Shown here: positions 22,501-37,500 of the stretch, in pieces
Layout of the letters: each line of letters starts with the position of its first letter
Position numbering within the stretch: position 1 is the stretch's first letter
Assembly (NCBI RefSeq): GCF_023159225.1
Contig: NC_063171.1
Coordinates: forward strand, 38,843,378 to 38,907,377
Direction: 5' to 3'
DNA from: Perognathus longimembris pacificus
Lineage: Eukaryota > Chordata > Mammalia > Rodentia > Heteromyidae
Length of the DNA: 64,000 bases
The notes under the pieces: generated by a model
What the model was told of the DNA's origin: nothing
What the model saw: only the letters and a program-made list of their open reading frames with translations
The model's database searches: none
Program-made: the position numbers and the translations under genes

Positions 22501-25500
22501 TGTTAAGTAAAATGACATAAGGAAATGTAGAAGGCTGTTGTATATAAAAGATAAAGATTTAACAAGAACAGGAGTCACAATGAAAATGAAGGGATTACAA
22601 AAGAGGACCTTAAAGGCCCTATGGGTACCAGGTTAGATCTGATACCATTGATATGAGATATTCAGACCATGAGATACTCAAATAGACTATCTTCTGGGCA
22701 TATGGATATGACAGGGCTGAAGTTAAGAGATCTTCAGTCTGAAGAGATGATCATTGACACTGGATCCTGAAGAGACAACTATGGCACCAGGACAGCGAGA
22801 AAAATGAGAGAAGAGAGAGCTGAGAACAGACTTGGAGCATAGGCACTTCTGTGGCACACTGTACCAACCTCTGATATTATAGCATTTGCTATTACATTTT
22901 ATCTTTGAAAGAGTAGCTGTTTGAAATAATGGGGAAGACACTTAGCTATGAATGCTGGTGGATGACTAGAAGGCAAAGAATGGGATAGGGAAGAAGTTCT
23001 AAATGTAGGCTACTGTTTGGAAATACTTGGTGACAAAAGAAGAGAGTAAAAACAGGGCAGTGACTCAAAAAATAATCTTGAGTTTACGGAAAGGGTTTTG
23101 TTGTCAGAGAACTTGAACATTTTTGTAAAGGAAGGAGTCATTGAAAAAAGGAGACTTTGAGGATCAGTGAACCTCAGGACCAGGAAGTACCCAATATACC
23201 TGGAGGGACTCAATTTGTAAGTTATTTAGGCAGCTTCTTTTCTGAGACAGAAAAGCTGGAGATACTTTGAAGTGAATAAAGTTGAGAACATTCTTACCAG
23301 ATGATATTATCTGCTGGAACTGAGGGCAGGGTTGGGGCTTGATAGGCGTGAAAAAGATAAAATATAACATATAAGGAATTTTCATAAGGTTTTCATCAGA
23401 TAGCAGGAAATCTCAGATGAGCTTAGCTAACATATGTGCTCAACATCTTTATCTAACCAGCAAGATTTATCAAGTATTTTTGTGGTAAAATACTAATAGC
23501 TGCTATATTTTCAAGTGTGTAACTATGTCATATATTTGCTAAATATTTTACATAATCCCATTCAGATCTTATAACAATCCCATTAGGCATATACTGTCTT
23601 CTCCATTTTATTGATGAGGATGTACTTGAGTTTGTCCTAGTCTATACAGTGAGTAAGTGGAAGTACCACAATTCAAAGCCAGTCTCCCTCAGCTCCATGC
23701 TGTATGGAGTGCAAAACAATGGGTGGGGTGGTACCTGCTCTCTGGAAGCTTTGTGATGATGGGCAGGGAGACTGGCTATTCTAGTCAGGTGTCTTTCTAC
23801 TCTCCTCCGGTTCTGTTGTTTGTTAGTTTCCTCTATAGTACTTTTTGTATACTGTTTAGACAGTCTGTTTAATATTTCACACTTAAATAGGAGTTGAGGA
23901 AGACTTCATTTAGGTATTAGGACTTAGGCCAAGCCTTAAGGTTAGAGTAGGGCAGGCTTTTGTGTTTTCTTTCTCCTGCTGTCTCATGTGTTCTGTTTCT
24001 TATTATCCATCTTTTTCTTATCCTAAATGGTGGTGAAATACTGTGCCTCTTCTAGCAGGCAGAGCTTCTCTCTATACTTTCTTTCGGAATAACTCCCTGT
24101 TTTCCTCCCCTGATGAGTCATCCATTCTCTACTAACCACCCTCTGCCTTTTCCCCTCCTCCTTTCCCTCCTCACCCCCTCCCTAGCATATCTGTGAGGTG
24201 TATAGCCGGAACCCTGCCAGCCTGCTGGAAGAGCAGATCGAAGGTGCCCGGCGACGAGTCACTCAGTTACAGCTGAAGATCCAGCAGGAGACTGGTGGCT
24301 TAGTGGTGAGTGATGGTAGGCTAGCTCTAGGAAAGGCACTATGCAGTGGACTGGAAGTAGACTGAAGGAGAAAGCAAGGACAGAAGGCTTCCTGAGTCAT
24401 GGCAGGACCTCAGGGCTGAGCTAGCAAGTGTTAGTGTTTTACAAAAGAAAACATTAGTGATTATTTAACACCAAAGAGGTTCAGCATTATCCTGATAACA
24501 GGAATACTTTGTGAAGAAAAAGCCTGTTTCTTGCACGTCTAGAACTTCTGACTGCTATAGAAAGAACAAATACAAAATAAAGGAGATAATCCGTTTTAGT
24601 CTTCTAGCTATCCTAGCTATCCTTCTCTTCTGGGTAGTTTCTTCATAGTAAATGTATTTCTACCCTAATTTTTACTAATCTGGTAGCTTTTCCTACCACA
24701 TTATCCTTTTTTTTTTTTTTTTTTTTTTTTGGCCAGTCCTGGGCCTTGAACTCAGGGCCTGAGCTCTGTCCCTGGCTTCTTTTTGCTCAAGGCTAGCAGT
24801 CTGCCACCTGAGCCACAGCGCCACTTCTGGCCATTTTCTGTATATGTGGTGCTGGGGAGCCCAGTGACTCATGTATACGAGACAAGCTCTCTTGCCACTA
24901 GGCCATATCCCCAGCCCCCACATTATCCTTTAAGTAATGGATCTTCTAAAAAAAAAATACAAGTACTTTTTTAAATCACTCATGTAAAGGATCCTTAGTT
25001 AGTCGAGAGGATGTACCATCAGCAGGTAGCCACACATTGTGGAAAATTCTAGGGAGGAGGGTTCTTTATGTGTTCTCTTCTGGGTCTACTACAGGCATCT
25101 TGTGTCTATCAAGACTCAGTTCTTTGGAGAAATATGAGTGGCTCTGAAGAAATAGTCTTTAGGAGAACAATATTTGCTCAAACCAACAGAAATTATATAA
25201 GTCGTATCTACTTTATTTTTTTTAGATCATAACATTAAAAATTTGGGAAATAAATTTAAAATGTTCATTTTCAAAGGAACATCTCATATTACATGGTGGA
25301 TAGGAGTTCAGGTTGTGGATTTGGAATCTAGATTCAAAACCCAGCGATCGTTCCCAGCAGATTTAAGATTCTTGGGCAAGTTACTGAACCTCACTTTCCT
25401 CATTTACAAACTGGAGATCACAATAGAATACAATTCCTAGGGTATTGTCAGAATTGAAGCACATCCTTGGCACAGGGACTAGCGCATGTTTGCTGCTGCT

Positions 25501-28500
25501 GCTGGTGCTGCTGCTGCTGTGGCCACCATTAATATCCATGTGTTCATAAGATAGTGGATCTGAGACACTGAGCTTGGAATCTGGAGATCTGGGCTCCTAC
25601 CATGGTTTTTTAGTTGACCTACTGTGTAGCTTGAACAAATAAAGACCTAAGCTTCTGTTTCCTCACTTATGAGAGTATTACTTGTCACTCGGTTACTGAC
25701 AGATTAACCACAGTGTAAGAGAGTGCTTTGTACATAATAAAGTACTATCAGTGTTACTTCTGTGACAGTGTCTAGGGCAGTCAGCCCCAAGCTGACATCT
25801 GTTCTTCTCAGCAAATTCTAGAGGTAAATCCTACACAGCTTTCCTCAATGACTACTTGAGCTTTTTGCATTCTGTACTCCTTAAGAAGTTCTTTCCTGTA
25901 TCTACCCCCAAATAGGGCAATAAAAGCTTTGAATTCCAGAGCAATAAATGAAGCCAGATTTTTGCATTTTACCAGTGGTTAAGTTCCCTTCTCACCATTA
26001 GGGGTCACTATTCTCTCAAATTGTATACTTGGAGCAGTATTTATTCTAATGCATTTTTAAGGCAACAAATCAGAAGTGACCAATAACTATTAAAAAAAAA
26101 ATGGCTCTGATCGGTGGAGGGAAAGAGGAAAGGAAGAGGCTCACAGAATTTGCCCTCCCTCTGGGCCTTTCTCTTTTAGGACATACTTCCACTCTATGGT
26201 GACAGCAGCCAGAGACCATCAGAAGGTGAGTCCACATCACCTCTTTTTTCTCTGGCATATATTTCTATTCTAGCTTTTTATTTATTGCCATCTTCCGTGG
26301 GACAGATTCTGGGAAAGAAAATACATAGTATCTGTCCTTAGGGAAACAGAATAATGGGTCAGTGGATTCAGTTGAAATTATTAACTAGCTAGCAACACTG
26401 GACATAAGGACCAGGAAGATACTGGGTGACTATGATTAGACAACAGCCTGCCTAGTAGCACTTGACACTTGGGTGCTCAACTTGTGAGAAGGGATAGTGA
26501 CTAAAAGGATTGGGGATAGGTAAGTTTAGGATTGAGAATAATTGTGAGATAGAACATCAGGAGGGTACATGTCCTGTGTATAGATGTAATGTAGATGAAA
26601 GGTAAACGTGGTAAGAGTGGATGGTAGTTGTGCTGGGAGAATCTAGTGGTGGTAACATGAAAGAGCTGAAGAAAAACTGGTAAGAAAAAGGAAGGCGTTG
26701 CTTCATTTTCCTGCTCTTTGTGCACACGTTACCAGAATAAAGGTTCTTCTTTCCCTTAGGCTTGAGCTCCTTCCTTTCTATCTAAATTCTTTTTTTCCCC
26801 CCTTAGGCCATTTCTCTCTGGATTCCCAGGAGGCAGACAGTGGCTTGGACTCTGGGACAGAACGCTTTCCCTCTGTCAGTGAAGTGAGTATCATCCAGAG
26901 GGAGTCCTAACTGTCCCTTCCCCTCAGTTCCTGAGACTTGCTGGCCACACCAAGGATTTAGTAACTATGCTGTGGGTTCCAAAAAAGAGAGTTCACATTT
27001 ATCTTACATACTAGATTGTAAAATCTGACTTGTATTTTTATCATTGGTCATAGAACTTTGAAACTAAGGAAGCAGGACATAAAACATTTCTCAGTAGCTT
27101 GGAATAACACCTTCTTAGATTAATGAAACAAACCTCATCAAAAGTAGTAGTCTCTGGCCTGGGAACATGGCCTATTGGCAAGAGTGTTTGCCACTTATAC
27201 ATGAAGCCCTGGGTTCGATTCCTCAGCACCACATATATAGAAAAGGCCAGGAGTGGCGCTGTGACTCAAGTGGTAGAGTGCTAGCCTTGAGCAAAAAGAA
27301 GCCAGGGACAGTGCTCAGGCTGAGTCCAAGCCCCCCACGACTGGCAAAAAAAAAAAAAAGTAGTAGTAGTCTCCCCTGGGTGCTGCTGGTGGCTTACACC
27401 TGTATTCCTACCTACTTAGGAGGCTAAGGTGTGAGGATTGTGGTTTGAAGTCAGCCTGAGCAGGAAAGTTTGTGAGATTCTTCAAGTAAGCACCAAAAAA
27501 AAGCCAGAAATGGAATTGAGGTGGTAGAGCACTAGCCAGAGCAAGAGAAGCTCAGGGAGAGAGCCTAGGCCCTGAGCTCAAGCCCCAAGACAGACACACA
27601 CAAAAAAAGAATGAGTAAAGAAAATGATGATGACATCAGCAAAGCATTTACTTAGCCAGATTATATGAATATGTAGTTGAAAACATTTAAGTGCTTAGTG
27701 TAGGCTGGAGGTTTGGCTTAAGTTGTAGAGCACCAAAAAAGTAAGGCTTTGAGATTAAATCTCAGCACCCCCAAAAACAAAAGGGAAAAAAAAGGCAGAT
27801 GTTTAGCTAACAGTTGGAATTTTGTTTCCTGACTACCCCTGTCAGGTGGGAAGAAAAGAAGTAAAGTGGGGGGCTGGGGATATGGCCTAGTGGCAAGAGT
27901 GCTTGCCCCGTATACATACATGAGGCCCGGGGTTCAATTCCCCAGCACCACATATATAGAAAATGGCCAGAAGTGGCGCTGTGACTCAAGTGGCAGAGTG
28001 CTAGCCTTGAGCAAAAAGAAGCCAGGGACAGTGCTCAGGCCCTGAGTCTGAGTCCAAGGCCCAGGACTGGCCAAAAAAAAAATAAAAATAAGGTGGGATG
28101 GTAATGGAAATCCTAAATAAGCTATCACTCACATTAATACTAAATAATCTATCATTTATATTATTTGTTGTTGATGATGAAGAGTGTAGGCTTTGGATTG
28201 AGACTTCTTGTATTGAAGCCAGGGAATACATTTTGAACTCTTTGCCCTTTAACAAGCTTCATAATCTCTCTGAATCTTTGTTCTTTGTATGAAAAGTGGG
28301 ACAGATAATATCTTCTTGAGTATTGTAAGGATTAAATAAGATATCTATATAATCAAGAGTATGGTATAATGGAAACATGATTTTCATTACTAAGTAAACT
28401 GACACCTGTGAGTCTTGTGGACAAGGTTCCTTCTCACAGGATTCTCTGTTCTTCTAGTCATTGATGAATCGGAACTCAGTACTGTCAGACCCTGGACTAG

Positions 28501-31500
28501 ACAGCCCTCGCACCTCCCCTGTGATCATGGCCAGGATTGCCCAGCACCACAGGCGGCAGGGCTCTGATGCACCAGTCCCCCCATCCAGTGACCAGGTGAG
28601 TAATTGGAACCAATTTGCAATATTCCTTTCCCCTTTTCAGAACTACGGTCTAGAGGCTTATTGCCATTACACAGCTTTGAGTAGTCTGATCAAACTCTAT
28701 TTTGGCAACACAACTTGGGATAGTCACTTTGAGAACAGCCACTAAGAGAACAAATAGAGAAGAAAGAACCTACTATGAATAGGAATGTGGAAGTCAGGTG
28801 AACTCGGTTTCTATGTGAAGACTCAGTGTGTGTATCTGTAGGGAACGTGGTAACTAAGAAGCAGACAGCTGGTCTTTTTTTTTAGTGGCTGATTTATATA
28901 GGAACCAGTGTCTCCAAAATACCAATCTTCAGTGTTCTTTTTCCTTTTCCTCAAATAAAACCTTACTAATTGGAACTCTAATATAGAAAACAAATGTTTC
29001 AGTGCTCCTGAGATCTTTCTCTTTTTTCTATGTCTTGGAAGTCATTTCGATAAATATTATTTTATATGATCAGAGACACAGAGGCATTGCAATGCCTTTG
29101 TCTTCCTCCCCTAAGAGTATCCTCCTTTGGTCTCACTATGTGTGAATGCCTGGACTGAGATCTTTTCCTAATCAACAATTCACTCATCTAACCCACCTAT
29201 GTCTTCAAAGGTACTTCATGAAGCCTAAGGGTTCTGAAAATTCTGATTTGACAACCTCTCCTCTCAAGGGTAGAATGAAGTCCAGAGTGTATTTCAGGAA
29301 GACAGGTTTTGGCTCAAATCAAAAAACTCCCAAGACCACCTGCGCTGTCTAGCAATGGAATGACCTGCCTTGACAGCCAATGAATTGTGTGTCTTCATGC
29401 ACATGGAAGCCCCTCCCTACTAGAAAATAATGGCATTTGCTATTATTACATTATTTAAAGTAGCACTTAAAATTGCCACCATGATTGGTTTTTTTCCCCC
29501 ATAGCTAATTGCTAATGTAAACTAATTTTTCCCTTAAATTTATCTATTTTTAAAATTTAAATTTATTTTTAAGGAAATATATCACTACCTTAAAACCTAT
29601 ATTTCACACTATAAATGCATTGTAAATGGGAAATGAATACAAGTTGAAATGACTACAAGCTTAGAAATTTTGTGAAATTCTAGATAGTCATAGAACAGTG
29701 TAGATAGAAAGCCTCTGTTTACATTAAAAAGAGGAGGAGAAAAAAGAAGAGAAGCCTTCTTTGTAAGATTTCTTCTGGATGAATACTTGAGAAGCTAATA
29801 GTTATTTTCTGTAAGGAGCAGAAATAGTGGCTTAAGGATGAAGGAGGGGTGTCTTTCCATTTCCAGACTACATGCCCACTTCTACCTCTCATTTTGTAGA
29901 TCCTAAGGACTAAGTTGGGTATGCTGAGGGTGATTGGGCATACATCCTGGTAGGAAGGTTCTTTACTTGGTTAACTGGGGCAGGGATGGAAGAAATGAGT
30001 TTAGAGTCCCTTTTCTCCTTTGAATTTTTTTACCCTCTAAAAACTAAACTATAACTTTGGTGTGGTAAGAACAAATACAGTTCCAATGTATTAATAATGC
30101 ATATTAATATTAATAGTAATTAGTAATAGTGTTAGTAATAATACATATTAGTAAACCTATTCTGTCTATAACACTGTTAGTTGTGGGAGTGTAGAAGTAT
30201 AGGGTACTTTTTTTTTTTTTTTTGCCAGTCCTGGCACTTGAACTCAGGACTTGGTTGCTGTTGCTGAGCCTCTTTGTGCTCAAGGCTAATGCTTTACCAC
30301 TGGAGCCACAGCACCACTCTCAGCTTTTTCTGAGTAGTTTATTGGAGATAATAGTCTCACAGACTTTGCCCAGGATGGCTTTGAACCATGATCCTTAGAT
30401 CTCAGCTTCCTGAGTAGCTAGGATTACAGGTATGAGCCACTGTTGCCTGGCTGTACTCTTATTTTCTGTGATACAATTCTATAATGTTTTATGTGGTACT
30501 GAGGAATCAAACCCAGGGCTTCATGCATGCTAGGCAAGCACTCTACCACTAAGCCACATTCCCAGCCCTTTAAAGACTTAAACAATCGTTCCCTCAGCTG
30601 CCCATGGCGGTACACACCTGTAGAACTCAGGAAATGGAGGCGGGGGATCAAGAGTTTGAAACTAACCTGGCCTACATAGTGAGACCTTGACTCAAACAAA
30701 AATAAAATTCTTCACCCAGACAAAAAAAAAAAAAAACTAATGTTTTTGGTTCTTTTCACCAAAGAGCCAAGTAGAGCCAAATGTTTTTGTCTAGTATATC
30801 AATCCTGGAACCCAAGGAGGCGAGAAACTTGCTACTATAGGAGAAGAGAATACTTGGGATATGTCTAAGAAGTACAAGTCCTGCCCATAAGCCTGACCCT
30901 GCATCTTTAATTATGTCAGTTAGTCTCTTTCAGTTACAAATGGAGTGTTAGGCTCTAGTCTCCAAAATACCTTCAGAAGAATCATTTCTTTGACTTAATC
31001 TTTCTAGTCATAAAGTCAGTGACTATCCACAAAAACAGAAAAGCAGAGGTGTGTTGTGAAGAAAATCTCTGGAGAAGAAAGTATATTAGACTGTGTGAAA
31101 GCACAAGTGAGCTAGTTGAGTTCCATAAACAGCCATTGTTGGGGAATCATTGGTAATGATTAAACTGAGGGGAAAATACAATCACGAGCAAAGCTTTGGA
31201 AGTAGCTGGGAATGTGACTCAAGTGGTAGAGCTCTTGCCTATCAAATAGTTCAAACTCTTAACACTGCCAAAAGCCAGGTGCCTGTGGCTCATGCCCGTA
31301 ATCCTAGCTACTCAGGAGGCTGAGGTCTGAGGATCAAGGTTCAAAGCCAGCCTGGGCAAGAAAGTCCAGGGAACTCTTATCTCCAATTAACTACCAAAAA
31401 AGCCTTAAATGGAGCTGTGGCTCAAGTGGTAAGCCCCCAGGCCCTGATTTCAAACCCCAAGACCAACACAAAATAAATGGGGGCGGGGGGAGCATGGAGA

Positions 31501-34500
31501 TTTTGAAAACTCGAGAAACCTTTAGGAGAACATTTTTAACCAGGAACCATCTGAAAAGTTAATGTAGTAAGAAGCCTCTTTCGGGGCTGGGGATATGGCC
31601 TAGTGGCAAGAGTGCCTGCCTCATATACATGAGGCCCTGGGTTCAATTCCCCAGCACCACATATACAGAAAATGGCCAGAAGTGGCGCTGTGACTCAAGT
31701 GGCAGAGTGCTAGCCTTGAGCAAAAAGAAGCCAGGGATAGTGCTCAGGCCCTGAGTCCAAGCCCCAGGACTGGCAAAAAAAAAAAAAAAAAAAAAAAAAG
31801 CCTCTTTCATAGGTGATCAATGGCAGTCACTTAGGATTAGGTTTTAATTAAAACTAGCATAAGGAAGCTGGGTGCTAGGGCTTATATGCCTGTAATCCTA
31901 GCTATTCAGGAAGCTCCAATTAATTAAAACAAAAAAACAAAAAAACAGAAGTAGAGCTGTGGCTCAAGTGGTAGAGTGCTAAGCCCTGAATTCAAGCTCA
32001 GCACTGGCTCCCAACACAAAAAAAATTAGCATAAGGAGGAAACAGAGAAGCAAACTAAGGGATTTGTGGGGGAGGGGCGGAGGTGTGTGTATGTGGGTGG
32101 GTACACACCAGTATACCAGTCCTAAGGCTTGAATTTAGGGCCTAGACACTGTCCCTGAGGTCCTGAGATTTTTTTGTTCAAAGCTAGTGCTCTTATCACT
32201 TGAACCACTTTCAGCTTTTTTTGGTAGTTAATTGGAGTTAAGAGGCTCATGGACTTTTCTGCCCAGGCTGACTTTGAACCTCTATCTCAGATCTCATAAG
32301 ATTATAGGCATGAGCCACTGGCTCCCAGCTTAAGAGTTTTGGTTTTAATAGGTAATAGAGACCTACCATAGATTTTTTTTTTTTTTTTTTTTAGCAAAGA
32401 TAATGATGCTAGGGGCATTTGAGAAAGATCAGCCTCCTCTCATTTTGTTTGTTTGTTTGTTTGTTTTTTGCCAGTCCTGGGCCTTGGACTCAGGGCCTGA
32501 GCACTGTCCCTGGCTTCTTTTTGCTCAAGGCTAGCACTCTGCCACTTGAGCCACAGCACCACTTCTGGCCATTTTCTGTATATGTGGTGCTGGGGAATTG
32601 AACCCAGGGCTTCATGTATATGTGGCAAGCACTCTTTGCCACTAGGCCATATCCCCAAGCCCCCTCCTCTCATTTTGTTCAAGGAGAAACAGGTCCATTC
32701 TTAGGCTCTCTGACAGTTACTAAACCACTGTTACTTGCTATGCAAACAACTCTTGAGCAGCACTGTGGCAGACAGCAGATTTAGAGGGTGTATATTTAGG
32801 GAGGACGGTGGCTGTTTGGCCTATTTAGGAAAAAGCAGAGCCCCCAACCCAACAGCACAGCAGGAGCCTCTTGTTTTGTTGCTGACATTCTCTCCCTAGA
32901 TCTTTTGCAAACAGGAAGAGAGCATTACTTCCCATCTTCATATGTCATGTGACCAGGCTGTTAAGTCAGCTGTGCCCCACCCAGAAGCAATCGGCTTCCT
33001 GCAAGTGGAAATCCTTGCATCTGTGCTCTGAGATTTGGGGATGGTAGAGAAGTTCCAGTGTTTACCAGACCTATGTGGCTTTCTTCCATTGAGAAGGTTG
33101 AATCTCTGTCCTCTGTAACTTTTCATCTCTGCAACTTGCTTTTCTCCCCAGGCGGTAGATCAAAGCTTAAAGCCTTTAATTATTGGACCAGAGGAAGATT
33201 ATGACCCCGGTTATTTCAACAACGAGGTAACGGTTTCCTGGTTTTCTCCTTTCTTCATCATTCTGTCATACAAGCTGCCCTTGACCAAAAGCAGTTTTTA
33301 ACTCACACCAGCTGTGAGAAGTGTGTTGGGGAAGGAGCCTGACTGACCAAAGCCAGGAAGATGGAGAGCATGGGAGAAAAGCTGGAACAGACTGTGCTGC
33401 TGTCTCCTGCCTCCATGCCTTCCAGCCATTCTTATCCTTCTGCCTTCCAGAGTGACATCATCTTCCAGGATCTTGAAAAACTGAAGTCACATCCAGCTCA
33501 CCTGGCAGTTTTTCTCCGCTATATCTTCTCTCAAGCAGACCCCAGTCCACTGGTAAGTCAGGAGCATTAATCTTGTTGGGTGCTTGCTCGTGCTCTGTCC
33601 TGTGCACCTGAACTCCAGATATCTAATGCTGCAAGTGAAGTCTGTAGACATAGTCACCTCAAGAACAGAGTTGAAAATAAAAGATGAAATCTGGGTAGAG
33701 AAGATTTTCCATTGTGTACAGCACAGCTTCCTTTGACACTCTTATGTCTTGACATTAACCTAGGGAGTATTGAGAAGAGCTGGACCAGACAAATTCATTT
33801 TCAGTCAGTTTAGGAAATCTTCTTAGAGAAGACAGGTCTTACAGGGTTTTGTTTGTTTGTTTATTGGAGGTTTGAGAACAATAGCCTTTGCAACTATTCG
33901 GTGTTATTATGAAATGCCAAAGGGCATTTCAAAATGCAAAAGTGTTAGCAAGAAGCAATGTGAAGGGATGGAGCCCACTTTGGCCTGGGGTAGTGGATGG
34001 AGTTGGCAGCCTTTCCATTTCTCTCATTCTATTCAGTTGAGCTGCTTAGAAATAAAGGGAGTTGGAAGAGAAAATCAATGTTGTATTACTTAGATAGAAT
34101 AAGCCTCTTGCCAATGACTTGGACTACTGTTTTGTCTTTCTGGAGAAGATACCACATTAGAGGCCAGGATGAGCATCCATTTTTTTGGCAGGGATTCATT
34201 GAATACCCATTTGTTAAGCCTCAGTGCAGGTGTTTCACAAACAGTTCAGCAACAGATAGGGCATATCACAATGAGAAATAAAACATGAACCTGCAGGGAA
34301 TGATGTACAAGTGGAGACGTGATTGGCCCTACAGGTGTGTATGTGGGAAAGGGACGGGATTATTATTTTACTTTAGGTTTCTGCAACGTCTGTCCTCAAC
34401 ACTGTCAACATTTTGGACTAGAGAATTATTTATTGTAGTAGACTTGTTCATTTTAGGATGTGCAGATACATCAGTGGACTCCACCCACTAGATGCCAAAG

Positions 34501-37500
34501 TATCCATTCCTCCAGTAGTTGTGACAACAAAAATACCTCCAGGAATTGCCAAATGTCCCTAAATCAGTAGTCACTCCTGGTTGAGACCCACTGCTGTAAC
34601 TCAGTTTCTCCCCCTTCCTCCTAGCTTTTTTACTTGTGTGCAGAAGTATATCAGCAGACAAACTCCAAGGATTCCCGAAGCTTGGGAAAAGACATCTGGA
34701 ATATTTTCCTAGAGAAAAATGCGGTAAGGCAATTATGGCTTGGACTACAATGTTATATTTGGACTACTCAAAAGACAGGAACAGCAAGCAAGACATTCAG
34801 GCCAAGCAGAGACGAGTTTGTAAAGAAACCTCAAGGCTAAAATGACATGAAAAACGTCAGTGAGAGCTATTGATCAATAGAGAGTTATGGGAGAGGAAAA
34901 GATAAACAGGACCTGAGAAGGAAGGTGGGTACTAGCAAGAAGGGATTGTACTAATGAGGGAGGAGGGGAGGATGAAAATGGTCAAAATAGGTTTGTCGGC
35001 ACATATGAAATTAAGACAATGAGATCAAGATGTGTTATACTCATAACCTGACTTAGAATTGTCACTTCTTTCTACAACCTCTAATAATAAAGAAAAAGGA
35101 AAAAGAAGAATGAAACCTTTTGCAATTATACTAGGAAAAAGGGAGGGCAAAAAAAAATACTAGAGAGGGGGAGATTGATTGGAAGACATTGTATACATGT
35201 ATGGAAATATCACAACAAAATCCCCCCTTGGATAACTAATGTATGCTAATAAAAAAAGGAGGGAACCTCTAGTGTGAGAGACTTAAGAATTCTAGAGTCT
35301 GTTCTTACCTGTCCTCTCAAAAAAGTCATCTCCTGGGCTGTGAATGTGGCTTAGTGGTAGCTCTGGGTTCGATTCCTCAGTACCACATAAACAGAAAAAG
35401 CCAGAAATGGCGCTGAGGCTCAAGTAGTAGAGTGCTAGCCTTGAGCAAAAGAAGCTCAGGGACAGTGTGCAGTCCGACTTGCCATTTCTCCCCCAAGGCA
35501 GGAGTCATTTGAAAGACCCCATTGTGATTGAGACAGGCGGACCTCATGTGTTTGGACATAGTTCCAGGGGTGTGTTCAGAATTGCTGGCAAGAGATTTCT
35601 GCCTACAAAGGGCAGTTCTCATCTTAACTTCCTAATATGATCAGCTAAACTAAAATGATTTTTTTTTCTAGCAGTAAACTAGTAGGGCTAATGAAATTGA
35701 GGGAACTTGATCTTCCTCAATATTTTATATATTTGCTCTCTTAAGTGGGCCTTAAGTCAGGAACTGAGAGTTGTTATGGAACCACCTTGGTATCCAGGTA
35801 GTAGGAGAAACTCATACAACAAAAGCCAGAACACCAACACAATGTGAGGACTAGGTAACATATGGCTAGTTTTCCCTGGGTGTAAGGAGAGAAGTTGATC
35901 AAATACCTAACAGAAGTTTCTGCCTTGCTGCTAAATTATCACTAGTTTACTTTTGGAACTCACTCATTCTATGCACCCTGATGGCCTTGAAAAAAGAGTG
36001 AAAAATCTGTGTCTGCTCTCAGGATATAGTCCCAACTTGGACTATAGCCTCGGATTCTGTTTCTCAAAACCATGGCCTAAAATTCAGGTACACAGTAGAG
36101 AGAGGTGAAAGACAGAGGGAAGTAGATGTAGGCAAGAAAGGAGAGAAGATAGTGTTGCCAAGACCTCTGCATCTGCACGTGTCCATTCCTCAGGAACCAC
36201 CTCACCACTTTCCCCACTCTTCTGTATTGTAGCCTCTCAGAGTGAAGATCCCAGAGATGTTACAAGCTGAGATTGGTAAGTTGACTCGGCTACTATATCT
36301 TGCTAGAGCCCTTCTACTGAGTTCTCAGGATGCAGAAGGAACACAGACCTGTCCCTGGATAATTATCCTTCAGTAGGGGGAAAGATTCAGGGTGGTTTCT
36401 TCAAAACACTTCACAGTAGTTTCTGAACAAGCACAAACAGGATAGATCTTGCCTAGGAGCTCACTCTGCCACTGACTTCTGCCTTTGCCTCTTCCTAGAA
36501 CTTGTTACAGAATGACTTGGATTCAGTGTTAGGAGACGTGGGCTAATTACTACTAACCTTCCAAGTGCCCTCTCTGGGTCTCAGGCTCATCTGTACAAAG
36601 TGGGAATTAGACTTTGATCAGGGATTCCCAGAATTCCTGAGGGAATTCAAAATACATATACCAAAGCCCCTCATCTCACCTGCAATCAGAATCTCTAGAG
36701 GTTTTCTTTTTTTGCTTCAGGGTTTTATTTGGTTAGATGGGGGCACTTGTTTCAGGGTTTAGTTTTGTTTTCTTAAGTTCTCCTGACATAATGTAGCAGC
36801 TGGCCCAGAGTGAGGCCCACGGACTAGATGAGGACATTTCTCTAATTCAAGAAGAATTGAGAGGAGGCAGTATAAAGAAGATAACATTCTGAGGAGTTAT
36901 ACACAGGCAGACTCTTAGAAGCTGGAAGTTGCAAGCTGTGTTTGGGAAGGGGCCATTTATAGCATGGATGACAGGAAAGAGAGCTTACATGCAGAGACAA
37001 TAAAGTGAATGGAGCTTTTAGTCAAAAACAAAATGAGCTGGCTCTTTACACAGATTTGGCTTGATCTGAATGGAGTTAAATGCTGGGACAGAATGAGGGA
37101 CATCTCTTGGTGTTCATGAAGGGCCTGCCTGTTTTATTCCTGTAATCTGAGCAGTAGAAGGAGAATGAGCCTCTCATAAGTCTGCATGGTTGATGTTTTG
37201 TCCAATGAGATGGGCTTCAAAATTTCTTCTAATGGAGCATAAGACATCCAGAAAATGTTTTTGTCCTTGACTTGGACACCAAGATTCCAATCCTGAATTC
37301 AAAAATGGCTTGAATGGAATCCAGGCCCCCACTTCTTTTATACTAATGGAGCATTAAGCTACCCTTTCCTCCCAGCATCACACAATGCTGAAGTTCCTTG
37401 AGAGACTCAGCAGAAGCAACCTCCTCCCCTGACAACTCATCCATTCTTCTTCTCTGGGCTTCCATTACAGACTTTCGCCTGCGGAACAGTGAGGACGCTC

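Larger units (their letters stand above)
22053..24185 (+). other. ARHGEF11: Remainder of ARHGEF11 intron 7
   Basis: Apart from an IDL-Geo copy (22313-22498) and a MIR (23560-23720) I recognise nothing here. The last 130 bases before exon 8 are an extended pyrimidine-rich tract. Confidence 0.6.
28596..33151 (+). other. ARHGEF11: ARHGEF11 intron 11
   Basis: 28596-30205 and 30736-31200 hold nothing I recognise apart from AT-rich sequence around 29500-30170. The rest is a SINE cluster (30207-32662), listed separately; 32680-33151 is unique intron. Confidence 0.65.
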
